Positions 28,780-38,312 of a DNA stretch of 48,216 bases are shown here, in pieces. Below the pieces are notes generated by a model. That model made no database searches and was not told the DNA's origin. It saw only the letters and a program-made list of their open reading frames with translations. This DNA is from Tissierellia bacterium (GTDB taxonomy: Bacteria; Bacillota; Clostridia; Tissierellales; Peptoniphilaceae), in assembly GCA_030537815.1 (NCBI GenBank), contig JAUNVF010000012.1, positions 1 to 48,216 of the forward strand, given 5' to 3'. The number at the start of each line of letters is the position of its first letter. The stretch's first letter is position 1. The position numbers and the translations under genes are program-made.

Positions 28780-29724
28780 ATGGGAAAAAGGAGAATTCTC
28801 ATCACGGGATCACTTGGACAAATAGGAACAGAGCTCGCATTATACTTTAAGAAAATCTACGGCGCTTCAAATATCTTAGCTACTGATATAAGCGATAAAA
28901 ATGTTGATGCACTTGAAGATATAAAATACGAGCCTCTTGATGTAACAGATGGTAAACGTATCCACGAATTGGTTACTAATTACAAGATCGACACTATAGT
29001 GAACTTGGCTGCAATTCTTTCGGCAACGGGAGAAAAGATACCGCAAAAGACTTGGGAAATCAATATGGGCGGATTAGTAAATGTTTTGGATGTAGCACTT
29101 CAGGAAAAATGCACAGTTTTTACTCCTAGTTCAATAGCTGCTTTTGGAGAGAGCACTCCGAAGGATAATACGCCTCAGGTTACAATTCAAAGGCCAAATA
29201 CCATGTACGGAGTCACAAAAGTTGCGGGAGAAAATCTATGCGACTATTATAATTTGAGATTTGGACTCGATACAAGGGGAGTTAGATATCCTGGAATTAT
29301 CTCTTATAAGACTCTGCCCGGGGGTGGAACTACAGATTATGCAGTTCATATCTACTTTGAAGCTCTTAGAAATAAAAAATATAAATCATTTATTGCCGAA
29401 GGAACGAAGATGGATATGATGTATATGCCCGATGCTCTAAAGGCAGTTGTAGATTTGATAGAAGCAGATCCTAGCAAATTAAAAAATAGAAATGCATTTA
29501 ATATAACAGCAATGAGTTTTGCTCCGGAAGATTTAGAAGTTGCTATTAAAAAACATATTCCTGAATTTGTATTGGAATACGAGGTCGATCCTGAAAGGCA
29601 AGCAATTGCAGATTCATGGCCAAATTCATTGGACGATTCAGCAGCGAGAGAAGAATGGGGCTGGTCTCCAGATTACGATATAGATGCAATGACGGAGGAT
29701 ATGCTTAAAAATATAAAGATATAA
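28780..29724 (+). CDS. L-threonine 3-dehydrogenase, SDR (NAD-epimerase-like) type
   Basis: Oxidises L-threonine to 2-amino-3-ketobutyrate with NAD+. The 314-residue product is an extended short-chain dehydrogenase with the Rossmann loop GSLGQIG (10-16), the Tyr143-x3-Lys147 pair in YGVTK, VRYPGIISYKTLPGGGTTDYA, MMYMPDALKA and AIADSWPNSLDDSAAREEWGW. The latter stretches mark the SDR-type TDH seen in bacteria such as Cupriavidus and Flavobacterium and in trypanosomes, distinct from the zinc MDR-type Tdh. No kbl (glycine C-acetyltransferase) lies beside it. It has its own promoter and terminator. Confidence 0.88.
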   Translation: MGKRRILITGSLGQIGTELALYFKKIYGASNILATDISDKNVDALEDIKYEPLDVTDGKRIHELVTNYKIDTIVNLAAILSATGEKIPQKTWEINMGGLVNVLDVALQEKCTVFTPSSIAAFGESTPKDNTPQVTIQRPNTMYGVTKVAGENLCDYYNLRFGLDTRGVRYPGIISYKTLPGGGTTDYAVHIYFEALRNKKYKSFIAEGTKMDMMYMPDALKAVVDLIEADPSKLKNRNAFNITAMSFAPEDLEVAIKKHIPEFVLEYEVDPERQAIADSWPNSLDDSAAREEWGWSPDYDIDAMTEDMLKNIKI

Positions 29725-29730
29725 TAGACT

Positions 29731-29756
29731 AAACCGCCAATTTAGGCGGTTTTTTT
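29731..29756 (+). terminator. Rho-independent terminator after the tdh-like gene
   Basis: AAACCGCC (29731-29738), AATTTA loop, GGCGGTTT (29745-29752), then more T to 29756. A compact, perfect stem. Confidence 0.9.
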
Positions 29757-29760
29757 AATC

Positions 29761-29789
29761 TTGACAAAATTAGTAGGATATAATATAAT
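29761..29789 (+). promoter_or_regulatory. Consensus sigma-A promoter of iscRSU
   Basis: TTGACA at 29761-29766, 17 bases, TATAAT at 29784-29789. It starts only five bases after the preceding terminator. A second TTGACA-like element (29792-29797) lies between it and the gene. An Rrf2-type operator would be expected here, but I cannot point to a convincing dyad. Confidence 0.88.
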
Positions 29790-29811
29790 TGTTGACATAT
29801 GGAGGTGCATA

Positions 29812-30243
29812 ATGAGGCTATCTACAAGAGGAAGATATGGCTTAAGACTAATGTACTGCCTGGCTCGACATATGAACGATAAGCCGATTCCTTTATCGCT
29901 TATATCAAAGGAATTGGACTTGCCCTTAAATTATCTCGAACAATTGATAAGAAAGTTGAGAGATTCCAATTTGGTCAAGAGTTATCGCGGTGCTTTCGGT
30001 GGATATAAATTGAGTAAGAATCCCGATGAGATAAGTGTCGGTGAGATTTTGAGAGTTTTAGAAAATCATATGGCGCCAACTGAATGTGCCGAGTCCGAAA
30101 ATGTGTGTTATATAGAGCAAACCTGTGCTGCAAGAGTTGTATGGAAGAGAATCAGCGATGGAATAAATCAAGCCGTCGACAATTACACTCTGCAGGATAT
30201 GATAGATGAAACAAATCAATCAAATATTAAAGAGGAGGTATAG
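29812..30243 (+). CDS. iscR: Rrf2/IscR-family transcriptional regulator
   Basis: Winged-helix regulator, likely a repressor of the iron-sulfur assembly genes that follow. The 143-residue product starts [14 protein letters not shown] and has the family helix [15 protein letters not shown] with [13 protein letters not shown]. Three cysteines (92, 99 and 105; C-X6-C-X5-C) could ligate a [2Fe-2S] cluster, close to the C-X5-C-X5-C of characterised IscR. ATG 29812 after GGAGGTG is chosen over an in-frame TTG at 29761. iscS starts one base after the stop. The symbol rests on context plus cysteines. Confidence 0.88.
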   Translation: MRLSTRGRYGLRLMYCLARHMNDKPIPLSLISKELDLPLNYLEQLIRKLRDSNLVKSYRGAFGGYKLSKNPDEISVGEILRVLENHMAPTECAESENVCYIEQTCAARVVWKRISDGINQAVDNYTLQDMIDETNQSNIKEEV

Positions 30244-30244
30244 A

Positions 30245-31420
30245 TTGAGCAGACAAGTATATATGGACAACGCAGCCACAACAAGGCTGTCAGATGAAGT
30301 TTTGGATTCCATGATGCCTTATTTCAAAGAAAATTATGGAAATGCGTCCAGTATCTATTCTCTTGGCGGAATTTCAAAGGTCGCAGTAGAGGAATCCAGA
30401 GAGATTATAGCTGAAAAGCTGGGAGCAAAAAAGAAAGAGATATTTTTTACCTCCGGTGGGTCAGAATCAGACAATTGGGCTATTAAAGGAATAGCCGAGG
30501 CGTATAAATCAAAAGGAAATCATATCATAACATCGAAGATAGAGCATCATGCTGTTCTTCATACCTGTGAATACCTAGAGAAAAAGGGTTATGAGGTAAG
30601 CTATCTTGATGTAGATGAATATGGGACTGTAGATTTAGATCAGTTAAAAAGCAGCATAAGAGATGAAACTATATTAATATCTATTATGTTTGCAAATAAC
30701 GAGATAGGTACCATACAGCCTATAAAAGAAATCGGTAAAATAGCAAAAGAAAAAAATATAGTTTTTCATACCGATGCTGTTCAGGCTATTGGGAATATAA
30801 AGATAGATGTAAATGAATTTAATATAGACATGATGTCTTTTTCTGGGCACAAGATTCACGCACAAAAAGGCATTGGGGGTATTTATATAAGATCCGGAAT
30901 TAGAATTCCCAATTTAATTCATGGCGGAGGCCAAGAGAGAGGAAAAAGAGCCGGAACTGAAAATGTCGCAGCCATAGTTGGACTTGCTAAGGCATTTGAA
31001 GTAGCATATGAGAATTTTGACGAGAGAACAAATTATATTAAGGGACTTAGAGACAAGCTTATTAAGGGAGTTTTAGGAAGCATAGAGGATAGCAGATTAA
31101 ATGGACATCCGGAAAATAGATTAGTCAATAATACTAATTTTTGTTTTAAATATATTGAGGGAGAATCACTTCTGCTAATGCTTGATATGGAAGGTATACA
31201 AGGTTCAAGCGGATCCGCTTGTACTTCGGGATCATTAGACCCATCTCATGTATTGCTTTCAATAGGATTGCCACATGAAATAGCACATGGATCATTAAGA
31301 CTAAGTTTGAGCGAGTACAATACGGAAGAGGAGATCGACTATGTAATTGAAAAATTAAAGCCGATCGTCCAAAGACTGAGAGATATGTCACCGCTTTATT
31401 ATAGAGCACAAGGAGAATAG
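30245..31420 (+). CDS. iscS: Cysteine desulfurase, NifS/IscS type
   Basis: PLP enzyme that takes sulfur from cysteine for Fe-S cluster assembly, forming alanine. The 391-residue product shows [44 protein letters not shown], the PLP lysine in [12 protein letters not shown] (about Lys203) and the catalytic loop [17 protein letters not shown] (Cys about 326). The TTG start at 30245 is supported by GAGGAGG six bases upstream; an ATG at 30263 would cut the conserved N-terminus. Between iscR and iscU. Confidence 0.95.
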   Translation: MSRQVYMDNAATTRLSDEVLDSMMPYFKENYGNASSIYSLGGISKVAVEESREIIAEKLGAKKKEIFFTSGGSESDNWAIKGIAEAYKSKGNHIITSKIEHHAVLHTCEYLEKKGYEVSYLDVDEYGTVDLDQLKSSIRDETILISIMFANNEIGTIQPIKEIGKIAKEKNIVFHTDAVQAIGNIKIDVNEFNIDMMSFSGHKIHAQKGIGGIYIRSGIRIPNLIHGGGQERGKRAGTENVAAIVGLAKAFEVAYENFDERTNYIKGLRDKLIKGVLGSIEDSRLNGHPENRLVNNTNFCFKYIEGESLLLMLDMEGIQGSSGSACTSGSLDPSHVLLSIGLPHEIAHGSLRLSLSEYNTEEEIDYVIEKLKPIVQRLRDMSPLYYRAQGE

Positions 31421-31421
31421 C

Positions 31422-31862
31422 ATGTATTCAGAAAAAGTAATGGATCATTTCAGAAATCCGAGAAATGTCGGTAAAATAGATAATGCAAGTGGAGTTGGAG
31501 AAGTTGGAAACGCAAAATGCGGAGATATAATGAAAGTATATCTAAAAATAAATGACTCCAAGATTATTGATGATGTCAAGTTCATGACATTTGGTTGCGG
31601 CTCGGCTATAGCGTCATCGAGCATGGCGACTGAGCTTATTAAAGGTAAATCAATAGACGAGGCGATGCAAATAACAAATAAGGCAGTAGCATCTGCATTG
31701 GATGGTCTACCTCCAATAAAAATGCACTGTTCGGTACTTGCTGAACAGGCGATAAAAGCAGCGCTACTTGATTATTCTAAAAAGTCGGGCATCCATATAG
31801 AAGGGCTTGATGACTTCGACCCTGAAGAAGATGCACATGATCACAATATAGAAGAAGATTAA
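31422..31862 (+). CDS. iscU: Iron-sulfur cluster scaffold IscU/NifU-N
   Basis: Scaffold on which [2Fe-2S] clusters are built from IscS-supplied sulfur. The 146-residue product keeps the three ligand cysteines (33 in GNAKCGD, 59 in TFGCGSAIASSS, 103 in MHCSVLAEQA) and Asp35. The C-terminal tail is acidic and His-containing (about 126-146), longer than in E. coli IscU and common in clostridial NifU-like proteins. It starts one base after iscS and is closed by a terminator. HscAB and ferredoxin genes of the full isc operon are absent. Confidence 0.94.
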   Translation: MYSEKVMDHFRNPRNVGKIDNASGVGEVGNAKCGDIMKVYLKINDSKIIDDVKFMTFGCGSAIASSSMATELIKGKSIDEAMQITNKAVASALDGLPPIKMHCSVLAEQAIKAALLDYSKKSGIHIEGLDDFDPEEDAHDHNIEED

Positions 31863-31865
31863 TTT

Positions 31866-31890
31866 GGCAGTCGAAAGACTGCCTTATTTT
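31866..31890 (+). terminator. Terminator after iscU
   Basis: GGCAGTC (31866-31872), GAAA tetraloop, GACTGCC (31877-31883), then TTATTTT. The T tract is interrupted by one A. Confidence 0.8.
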
Positions 31891-31898
31891 AATCAAAA

Positions 31899-31927
31899 TT
31901 GGAATTATGATAAAGTAATGGTATAAT
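31899..31927 (+). promoter_or_regulatory. Promoter for the AI-2E-family gene
   Basis: TTGGAA at 31899-31904, 17 bases, TATAAT at 31922-31927, about 50 bases before ATG 31976. Confidence 0.65.
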
Positions 31928-31975
31928 CTATATTGCAAGAAATATTTGACGAATAGAAAAAATTAGGAGGCATCA

Positions 31976-33169
31976 ATGGGAGAGATTACAATTTCTAATA
32001 CTATAGGTTTTTTGATTGTAATTTTATTGATGGTGAGCATATATTATTTAATTAATATAGGTAATAAATACGTCGATCAAAATGACATGATAGTCTTAAC
32101 CAGAAAAAATATAATAAGAGCTGTGCTGATTATCGTGAGTCTTGTACTGGTTTATGTGATATTTAGAAAAGTGCCGATAATACCAACCACATTAGTTACG
32201 GTCTTTATAGGAATAATAGTCGCATATATTATAAATCCGATGGTTGTTTATTTTGAAAAGAGGGGATTAAATAGAATACTCTCAATAGTTGTCGTATATG
32301 TGATAATTATCGGACTTTTTGCGATACTGCTTGGAATAGTAATACCAAAGACCATCTCAGAGTTCAAGAATTTAATATTGGCATTGCCGAATATAGTAGA
32401 GCAGGCCGAGGTGCAATTGGCGAGAATTTCTGAGAATCTATTAAAAGGCAATCAATTGATGGATGGTATAGGTAAGAATTTCACCAGCGACTTCACTGAA
32501 TTTGTAAAAAAACTTCAGACATCATTCTTTTTATGGTTATCCAGTCTAGCGGACAAAGTACCAAATTACTTTTCGACTATGCTTAGAATTGTATTAGTGC
32601 CGGTTGTGAGTTTTTACATACTGATAGATAAAGAAAAACTTATAAATAGGGCAAAAAGACGCATACCGAAGAAGTATAAAAAAGAGACCATATCACTCTT
32701 AAAAGATATAGATATCACTTTGACAGATTTTGTCAGAGGAAGACTCTTGATGGCTGTATTTGTAGGGGTTGCGACAGCTATCTGCCTATTGATTTTAAAA
32801 GTGGATTTCGCAATTGTCGTAGGGATAGTGACGACGATCGCAGATATAGTTCCTTATATAGGACCATTCCTTGGATTTTTACCCGCAGTTATTTTAGCGG
32901 CGATACAAAGTCCCGTCAAAGCGGTTTGGGTGGCTGTGATTTTCGTATTACTTCAGTGGCTTGAAAATAATATAATCGGTCCTAAGATATTGGGTCAATC
33001 TGTGGGACTTCATCCGCTAATTGTCCTACTATCCTTGATAGTAGGTGGAGGAATAGCGGGAGTTGCCGGAATGATATTTTCAGTTCCCATAGTGGCGACA
33101 CTAAATGTCATATTTAAACATTTAGGACCATTTATAAAAGATTATTTAAAAAAATTGGTACAAGATTGA
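31976..33169 (+). CDS. AI-2E family transporter (PerM/YrrI type)
   Basis: A 397-residue polytopic protein of the AI-2E transporter family (the name is historical; members include efflux and antiport proteins of varied role). Helices are visible at about 6-27, 44-62, 65-88 and 99-122, then a long soluble segment (about 125-195). The typical C-terminal part has DFVRGRLLMAVFVGVAT, IADIVPYIGPFLGFLPAVILA, VLLQWLENNIIGPKILGQSVGLHPL and GGGIAGVAGMIFSVP. In Bacillus a homologue also precedes alaS. Substrate unknown. AGGAGG precedes the start. Confidence 0.9.
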   Translation: MGEITISNTIGFLIVILLMVSIYYLINIGNKYVDQNDMIVLTRKNIIRAVLIIVSLVLVYVIFRKVPIIPTTLVTVFIGIIVAYIINPMVVYFEKRGLNRILSIVVVYVIIIGLFAILLGIVIPKTISEFKNLILALPNIVEQAEVQLARISENLLKGNQLMDGIGKNFTSDFTEFVKKLQTSFFLWLSSLADKVPNYFSTMLRIVLVPVVSFYILIDKEKLINRAKRRIPKKYKKETISLLKDIDITLTDFVRGRLLMAVFVGVATAICLLILKVDFAIVVGIVTTIADIVPYIGPFLGFLPAVILAAIQSPVKAVWVAVIFVLLQWLENNIIGPKILGQSVGLHPLIVLLSLIVGGGIAGVAGMIFSVPIVATLNVIFKHLGPFIKDYLKKLVQD

Positions 33170-33194
33170 CACATAATTACAATGCTCTTATAAT
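33166..33194 (+). promoter_or_regulatory. Consensus sigma-A promoter for alaS
   Basis: TTGACA at 33166-33171, 17 bases, TATAAT at 33189-33194. The -35 overlaps the stop codon of the preceding gene (33167-33169). The -10 lies only 25 bases before the alaS ATG, which leaves no room for a T-box leader. Confidence 0.88.
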
Positions 33195-33219
33195 TTAGAT
33201 AGAATCTGTTGGAGGAATT

Positions 33220-35856
33220 ATGAGAAAACTAGGATTAAATGAATTAAGAAAAGAATTTTTAGATTTTTTTGAAGAGAGAGGGCATAATAGGCTTGAAAGC
33301 TTTCCTTTAGTACCTGTTAACGACGACAGTCTACTTTTAATAAATGCTGGAATGGCTCCATTAAAAGATTATTTTACAGGAATCAAAAAGATGCCGGGTA
33401 ATAGGGCGACTTCAAGTCAAAAATGCATAAGGACTGCCGATATCGACAGAGTTGGAAAAACAGCGAGACATGGTACTTTTTTTGAAATGCTCGGAAATTT
33501 TTCATTTGGAGATTATTTTAAAGAAGAAACCATTAAATGGGCATGGGAATTTATGACTGAAAAGATGGAGATTGATCCTGAAATTCTCTGGGTTTCCATA
33601 TACGAAAATGACGATGAGGCATTTAAAATTTGGAATGAGGAAATAAAAGTTCCTGCGGAAAAGATAATAAGACTTGGTAAGGCAGACAATTTCTGGGAAC
33701 TTGAGGTTGGTCCATGTGGACCATGTTCTGAAATATATGTCGACAGAGGTCTCGACTATGGCTGTGGCGATGAAAATTGCAAGCCCGGTTGTGATTGTGA
33801 CAGATTCATGGAAGTTTGGAATCTTGTATTCACGCAATTTGACAAAGACAAAAATGGCGAATACCATCCGCTAGAGCATCCGAATATAGATACCGGAATG
33901 GGTCTTGAAAGGCTTGCACTCATAAGCGAGGGAGTCGACAATATATTTGAAGTTGAAATCATTAGAAATATAATAAATGGAATTGAAAAATTGAGCGGTA
34001 AGAAATACAAGTCTAGCGCTGAGGTGGATGAGTCGATAAGAGTTATAAGCGACCATGTCAGAGCTATAGTATTCTTGGTTTCAGATGGTGTAGTTCCGAG
34101 CAATGAAGGAAGAGGCTATGTACTTAGAAGACTTATCAGAAGAGCTGTAAGGCATGGTAGACTACTCGGAATATCGGATGAATTTTTAAATGAGATAGGT
34201 CAACTCGTAATAGATTCCTATAAAGACTCTTATCCTGCACTTTCTCAAAACAAAGATATGATTTTCAAAGTGATAAGTGCAGAGGAAGATAAATTTAGAG
34301 AGACCATACTTCAAGGTCTTGAGAGGCTTAATGATCTCATAGAATTATACGAAAAAGAATCACTGAAGATGCTCGATGGAAAAGAAGTGTTTAAACTTTA
34401 CGACACATACGGATTTCCGCCGGATCTCACTAAGGAGATAGCTTCTGAAAGAGATTTGGATATAGACGAAGAAGGCTTCAACGAGATGATGATGAAGCAA
34501 AAAATTAGGTCGAGGGAGTCAAGAACCGATGACGGAGGATTTCATGCTGATGAAAATCCTGTTTATACAGAAATTTCCAATACTGAATTCACCGGTTACT
34601 GCAATACTATGGAACAGGCGAGAGTACTCGAATTATACAAAGACGGAGAGCTTGTCGACAGCTTAGAAGAGGGATCAAGGGGAGCCGTCATATTCGACAA
34701 GACCTGCTTCTATGGAGAAGGTGGAGGACAGGTAGGAGACATCGGCACAATCAGCACGAAAGAAGCTGAAGCCGATGTAATAGATACTAAGAAAAATTCA
34801 AATCTAGCTATTATTCACTATGTAGAAGTAAAGAAGGGAAGCATAAGAGTTGGAGATGATGCAGGCTTAATCGTCGATGAAAAAACTAGAAAAGCCATCA
34901 TGAAGAATCACTCTGCTACACATCTACTTCACAGAGCTTTGAGAAAAGTATTGGGAGAGCATGTCAATCAAGCCGGTTCCCTTGTGGATAGTAAAAAATT
35001 GAGATTCGATTTTTCTCATTATGAGGCCATAAGTAAAAAAGATTTGGCCGAGATAGAAAGACTTGTAAATGAAATGATCGAGAGAAATCTCAAGGTTACA
35101 TTCAATGAGATGAGCCTTGGAGATGCCAATCAAATGGGTGCGATCGGTTTATTTGAAGATAAGTATAAGGATGTAGTAAGAGTTGTAGCTATGGGCGATG
35201 AGTCGATAGAGCTTTGTGGAGGAACTCATGTCTCGGATACAGCGGAGATTCAAATGTTAAAAATAGTATCTGAATCTGGAATAGCTGCCGGAGTCAGGAG
35301 AATAGAAGCTATAACCGGACATGCCGTTTACGAATACTTGAACAGTCTACAAGATAAAATCGATACGGTTTGCTCGAATTTGAAGACGAATAGCAATAAT
35401 CTCGTACAGAGAAGCCATTCTATAGTAGAGGAATTAAAAAATAAAGATAAAGAGATTGAAAGAATCAAACTCAGCGTCGGCTCTTCTTCAATTGACGATA
35501 TACTAGCAAAGGTGGAGCAAGTAGGAGATGTAAAATACCTGACATATCTGTTCAATGATATGGATATGGATACCTTGAGGAAGATGGGAGATCAACTTAG
35601 AGATAAGATAGGATCAGCAGTAGTCGTTTTGGCAAGTAAGAATGACGGCAAAGTAACATTTTTGACAACTGTATCCAAAGATCTCTTAAAACTTGGACTA
35701 AATGCAGGTAAGATCGTAAAAGAAACGGCTAAAATCACCGGAGGTAATGGCGGTGGTAGACCTGATTTTGCGACTGCAGGAGGAAAAGATCTCTCTAAAA
35801 TTGACGAGGCTCTCAATAATGTTACGAAATTGATAAAAATGGGTATAGATAACTAG
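33220..35856 (+). CDS. alaS: Alanyl-tRNA synthetase
   Basis: Class IIc enzyme that charges tRNA-Ala and edits Ser/Gly mischarging. The 878-residue product has the catalytic core ([24 protein letters not shown] region, [24 protein letters not shown]), the tRNA-recognition domain with [28 protein letters not shown]-type sequence, and the editing domain with HSATHLLH (about 564) and CGGTHV (about 666). A C-Ala domain ends in [18 protein letters not shown] small Cys-rich loop ([12 protein letters not shown]) at about 187-198 resembles the zinc or Cys insert in some AlaRS. ireB follows. Confidence 0.97.
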   Translation: MRKLGLNELRKEFLDFFEERGHNRLESFPLVPVNDDSLLLINAGMAPLKDYFTGIKKMPGNRATSSQKCIRTADIDRVGKTARHGTFFEMLGNFSFGDYFKEETIKWAWEFMTEKMEIDPEILWVSIYENDDEAFKIWNEEIKVPAEKIIRLGKADNFWELEVGPCGPCSEIYVDRGLDYGCGDENCKPGCDCDRFMEVWNLVFTQFDKDKNGEYHPLEHPNIDTGMGLERLALISEGVDNIFEVEIIRNIINGIEKLSGKKYKSSAEVDESIRVISDHVRAIVFLVSDGVVPSNEGRGYVLRRLIRRAVRHGRLLGISDEFLNEIGQLVIDSYKDSYPALSQNKDMIFKVISAEEDKFRETILQGLERLNDLIELYEKESLKMLDGKEVFKLYDTYGFPPDLTKEIASERDLDIDEEGFNEMMMKQKIRSRESRTDDGGFHADENPVYTEISNTEFTGYCNTMEQARVLELYKDGELVDSLEEGSRGAVIFDKTCFYGEGGGQVGDIGTISTKEAEADVIDTKKNSNLAIIHYVEVKKGSIRVGDDAGLIVDEKTRKAIMKNHSATHLLHRALRKVLGEHVNQAGSLVDSKKLRFDFSHYEAISKKDLAEIERLVNEMIERNLKVTFNEMSLGDANQMGAIGLFEDKYKDVVRVVAMGDESIELCGGTHVSDTAEIQMLKIVSESGIAAGVRRIEAITGHAVYEYLNSLQDKIDTVCSNLKTNSNNLVQRSHSIVEELKNKDKEIERIKLSVGSSSIDDILAKVEQVGDVKYLTYLFNDMDMDTLRKMGDQLRDKIGSAVVVLASKNDGKVTFLTTVSKDLLKLGLNAGKIVKETAKITGGNGGGRPDFATAGGKDLSKIDEALNNVTKLIKMGIDN

Positions 35857-35884
35857 AGGAAGTATAAGATATAAGGAGGATAAA

Positions 35885-36148
35885 ATGGCCGATAGATTTA
35901 ACGAAACTATGAAATTTGAACCACCTAAAGAGAAATCTGTCATGATAACGGGTATAATAAAATCCGTATACGAAGCACTTGAAAAAAAGGGATACGATCC
36001 CAAAAATCAAATTATAGGGTATATTTTATCCGGGGATCCGACTTATATTACGAGTCATGACAATGCTAGGAATTTAATAAGACAAATAGATAGGGATGAA
36101 TTGCTGGAAGAATTGCTAGATTGTTACTTAGAGACGAGAGTAAAATAA
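35885..36148 (+). CDS. ireB: IreB family regulatory phosphoprotein (UPF0297/YrzL)
   Basis: Small protein family in which enterococcal IreB is a substrate of the PASTA kinase IreK. The 87-residue product matches with [63 protein letters not shown]. The Thr residues near the N-terminus, the phosphosites in the characterised protein, have counterparts (Thr8). AAGGAGG precedes the start. In many Firmicutes the order is alaS-ireB-ruvX-DUF1292; here an aldo/keto reductase gene intervenes. Confidence 0.92.
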   Translation: MADRFNETMKFEPPKEKSVMITGIIKSVYEALEKKGYDPKNQIIGYILSGDPTYITSHDNARNLIRQIDRDELLEELLDCYLETRVK

Positions 36149-36185
36149 AGGAGATTCGGGAATAGTTTTCTATTCCCGAATTTAT
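36149..36185 (+). promoter_or_regulatory. Shine-Dalgarno plus 12-bp hairpin before the aldo/keto reductase
   Basis: AGGAG (36149-36153) directly abuts ATTCGGGAATAG (36154-36165), a TTTT loop and the exact complement CTATTCCCGAAT (36170-36181); ATG follows at 36186. In linear sequence the ribosome site is 32 bases from the start, too far, and none is closer. With the hairpin folded the gap is four bases (ten to a second ATG at 36192). It could instead be a weak terminator of ireB, but only three T follow. Confidence 0.6.
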
Positions 36186-37136
36186 ATGGATATGAAGAAA
36201 GAATTAGGATCATCGGGGATATATGTCTCGAAAATCTGCTTTGGATCCCTAACGATGACTCCCTTTCAAAGCAATCTATCAATTGAAGAGGGAGCTAATC
36301 TAATCGAATACGCATTTGAAAGGGGAATTAATTTTCTCGATACTGCGGAACTTTACGATAATTACGAATATATTAAGAGGGCATTAAAGTCGATAAAAAG
36401 AGATGAATATATAATTACAACAAAGTCTTATGCTTATGATAAAGCCACTGCTGAGAAAAGCCTTGAAAAAGCTCTGAGAGAATTAGGAACAAATTACATA
36501 GATATATTTTTATTACACGAGCAGGAAAGTGTCCATACTATAAGAGGGCATTATGAAGCGATAGAGTATTTTATAAGGCAAAAAGAAAAGGGATATATCA
36601 GAGCCATAGGCATCTCAACGCATAAAGTAGCAGGGGCAAAAGGCTTTAATAAATATCCCGAATTGGATATTTTGCATCCATTGATAAATTACAAAGGTCT
36701 TGGGATTTTAGATGGAAGCAGAGACGATATGATCGAGCAGATAAAAATAGCGAGCAAAAACAAAAAAGGTATTTATGCTATGAAAATTCTGGGTGGCGGT
36801 CATTTAATACCCGATGTTACCGAGGCCATTTCATTTATAAATAATCTAGACTGTATCGATTCGATTGCCATTGGAATGCAATCTAGAGAAGAAGTAGACT
36901 GCAATATATCTTTAGTCGAAAGGGGACTTTATCCTGAATACTTAGTTGACAGACTAAGAGAAAAGAAAAGAAAGCTGATAGTTGCTGATTACTGCACAGG
37001 CTGCTCAATATGTGTAAATAAATGTAGACTTGGAGGAATAGAAATTAAAAATGGACAAGCCTCCGCTACAGAAAAATGTATCTTATGTGGATATTGTGCA
37101 AATTACTGTCCCGACTTTTGTATTAAAGTTATATGA
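36186..37136 (+). CDS. Aldo/keto reductase with C-terminal 2[4Fe-4S] ferredoxin domain
   Basis: NAD(P)H-dependent oxidoreductase of unknown substrate. The 316-residue product has the AKR barrel with Asp52, Tyr57, Lys80 and His111 in LDTAELYDNY, ITTKSY and FLLHEQES. A ferredoxin-like tail carries two C-X2-C-X2-C-X3-C clusters (Cys 270, 273, 276, 280 and 298, 301, 304, 308). Such fusions are common in anaerobes and may move electrons between clusters and the barrel. ATG 36192 is an alternative start. It interrupts the usual ireB-ruvX adjacency, suggesting insertion. Confidence 0.9.
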   Translation: MDMKKELGSSGIYVSKICFGSLTMTPFQSNLSIEEGANLIEYAFERGINFLDTAELYDNYEYIKRALKSIKRDEYIITTKSYAYDKATAEKSLEKALRELGTNYIDIFLLHEQESVHTIRGHYEAIEYFIRQKEKGYIRAIGISTHKVAGAKGFNKYPELDILHPLINYKGLGILDGSRDDMIEQIKIASKNKKGIYAMKILGGGHLIPDVTEAISFINNLDCIDSIAIGMQSREEVDCNISLVERGLYPEYLVDRLREKKRKLIVADYCTGCSICVNKCRLGGIEIKNGQASATEKCILCGYCANYCPDFCIKVI

Positions 37137-37188
37137 TTAAATTGATGATTTAGCACCTAAAATAGATGATAATTAAAGAAGAGGTATT

Positions 37189-37608
37189 ATGAGTAGAATT
37201 GCCGGTCTTGATATAGGGGAAAAGACAGTAGGTATAGCAATTAGCGATCCCATGCATTTAATTGCTCAGGGTTTAATGACATACCGAAGAAAAGACCTTG
37301 AAACTGATCTTTTAAATATAATTCAAATATTAAAGGAAAATGACGTAAATTTCATTGTTGTCGGATTGCCAAAGAATATGAACGATAGCCTAGGAGCTTC
37401 ATCTCAGAGAGTCATGAATTTTGCCAATAGGCTCAGAGATAAATCGGGACTGGAAATATACTATCAAGATGAGAGATTAACCACAGTGTCTGCTAATCGA
37501 GTGCTGATAGAATCAAAAGTAAGGCGTGAAAAGAGGAAGAAGTATGTAGATAAGATAGCAGCTACATATATACTTCAAACATATTTGGATAGAGGTTCAT
37601 ATGGATAA
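37189..37608 (+). CDS. ruvX: RuvX/YqgF family Holliday-junction resolvase-like protein
   Basis: RNase H-fold nuclease family with roles in pre-16S rRNA 5' processing (YqgF) and proposed Holliday-junction resolution. The 139-residue product shows the catalytic-type GLDIGEKTVGIAISD (Asp7), FIVVGLPKNMNDSLG, YYQDERLTT and a C-terminal DKIAATYILQTYLD with Asp. Length is normal. GAGG precedes the start. It overlaps the DUF1292 gene by eight bases. Confidence 0.94.
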   Translation: MSRIAGLDIGEKTVGIAISDPMHLIAQGLMTYRRKDLETDLLNIIQILKENDVNFIVVGLPKNMNDSLGASSQRVMNFANRLRDKSGLEIYYQDERLTTVSANRVLIESKVRREKRKKYVDKIAATYILQTYLDRGSYG

Positions 37609-37849
37609 AATAGAATTAATTAATGAGGCCGGAAATATCGAAGAATTTAGGATTATAGATACCTTCGGCATGGATGATAATGACTACGCAGTTCTTATGC
37701 CAATCAATGAAGTTAATACGATGACCTATATATTGCGAATTGAATATTCGCCCTCGGGTGATCTTATCTTAACGGGAATAGAAGACGATGAAGAATTCAA
37801 TGATGCAATAGCAATATATGAAGAATTGAAAAAAGAAAAGTTACAATAA
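37601..37849 (+). CDS. DUF1292 domain protein (YrzB-like)
   Basis: An 82-residue acidic protein with the DUF1292 pattern: FRIIDTFGMDDNDYAVLMPI, a short linker, ILRIEYSPSGDLILTGIEDDEEFNDAIAIYEEL. No function is established; the family is nearly always found beside ruvX and ireB in Firmicutes, as here. It overlaps the end of ruvX, suggesting translational coupling. Confidence 0.88.
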   Translation: MDKIELINEAGNIEEFRIIDTFGMDDNDYAVLMPINEVNTMTYILRIEYSPSGDLILTGIEDDEEFNDAIAIYEELKKEKLQ

Positions 37850-37866
37850 GACAAAAGAGGTGTATT

Positions 37867-38301
37867 ATGGATTATCAATTAGCTAAAAAACTTATGAAAG
37901 AAGCCGGCTACAAGATAACCGGTCAGAGAAAATTGGTATTTGAAGTACTTGAAGAACATGATGATGAACATTTAACACCGGAAGAGATTCACAAATACGT
38001 ATCAGAAAAAAACGATAATATAGGAATCGCTACAGTTTACAGGACATTGCTTCTCTTTGACAGATTGGGAATAGTGCAGAAATTAAATATCGATGATAGC
38101 GGTGCGCGATACGAGCTCGTAAACGAACTTGAAGAGCATCATCATCACCATTTAATTTGTATTAAATGTTCCGGTCTTCAGGAAGTAGAAGACGATCTAT
38201 TGATTGAAGTTGAGGAAAAAATTCAAAAGAGTCACGATTTTAAAATAAAGAATCATGAATTAAAATTCTTCGGAGTCTGCAAGAACTGTAGAGACGATTA
38301 G
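37867..38301 (+). CDS. Fur-family metalloregulator (Fur/PerR/Zur type)
   Basis: Metal- or peroxide-responsive DNA-binding repressor. The 144-residue product has a winged helix (GYKITGQRKLVFEVL, IGIATVYRTLLLFDRLGIV), a central HHHHHLICIKCSGLQEVEDD with the conserved His and first CxxC-type cysteine(s), and a terminal CKNC that would complete the structural zinc site. Sequence alone does not decide between Fur, PerR and Zur. The run of five His is part of the conserved metal-binding strand. No Fur-box is evident next to it. RNase J follows after 11 bases. Confidence 0.92.
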   Translation: MDYQLAKKLMKEAGYKITGQRKLVFEVLEEHDDEHLTPEEIHKYVSEKNDNIGIATVYRTLLLFDRLGIVQKLNIDDSGARYELVNELEEHHHHHLICIKCSGLQEVEDDLLIEVEEKIQKSHDFKIKNHELKFFGVCKNCRDD

Positions 38302-38312
38302 AAGGAGATTTA

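Noticed and set aside
29784-29811. Rrf2/IscR operator around the iscR start
   Set aside because: I looked for a dyad between the -10 and the ribosome site and found only short AT-rich matches (ATAT...ATAT), too weak to report.
33195-33219. T-box or other leader for alaS
   Set aside because: Only 25 bases separate the -10 from the start codon; no room for a leader. leuS likewise has only 17 bases before it.
38134-38151. Five consecutive His in the Fur-family protein, like an affinity tag
   Set aside because: It falls exactly on the conserved metal-binding strand of Fur proteins, where His-rich variants are natural.
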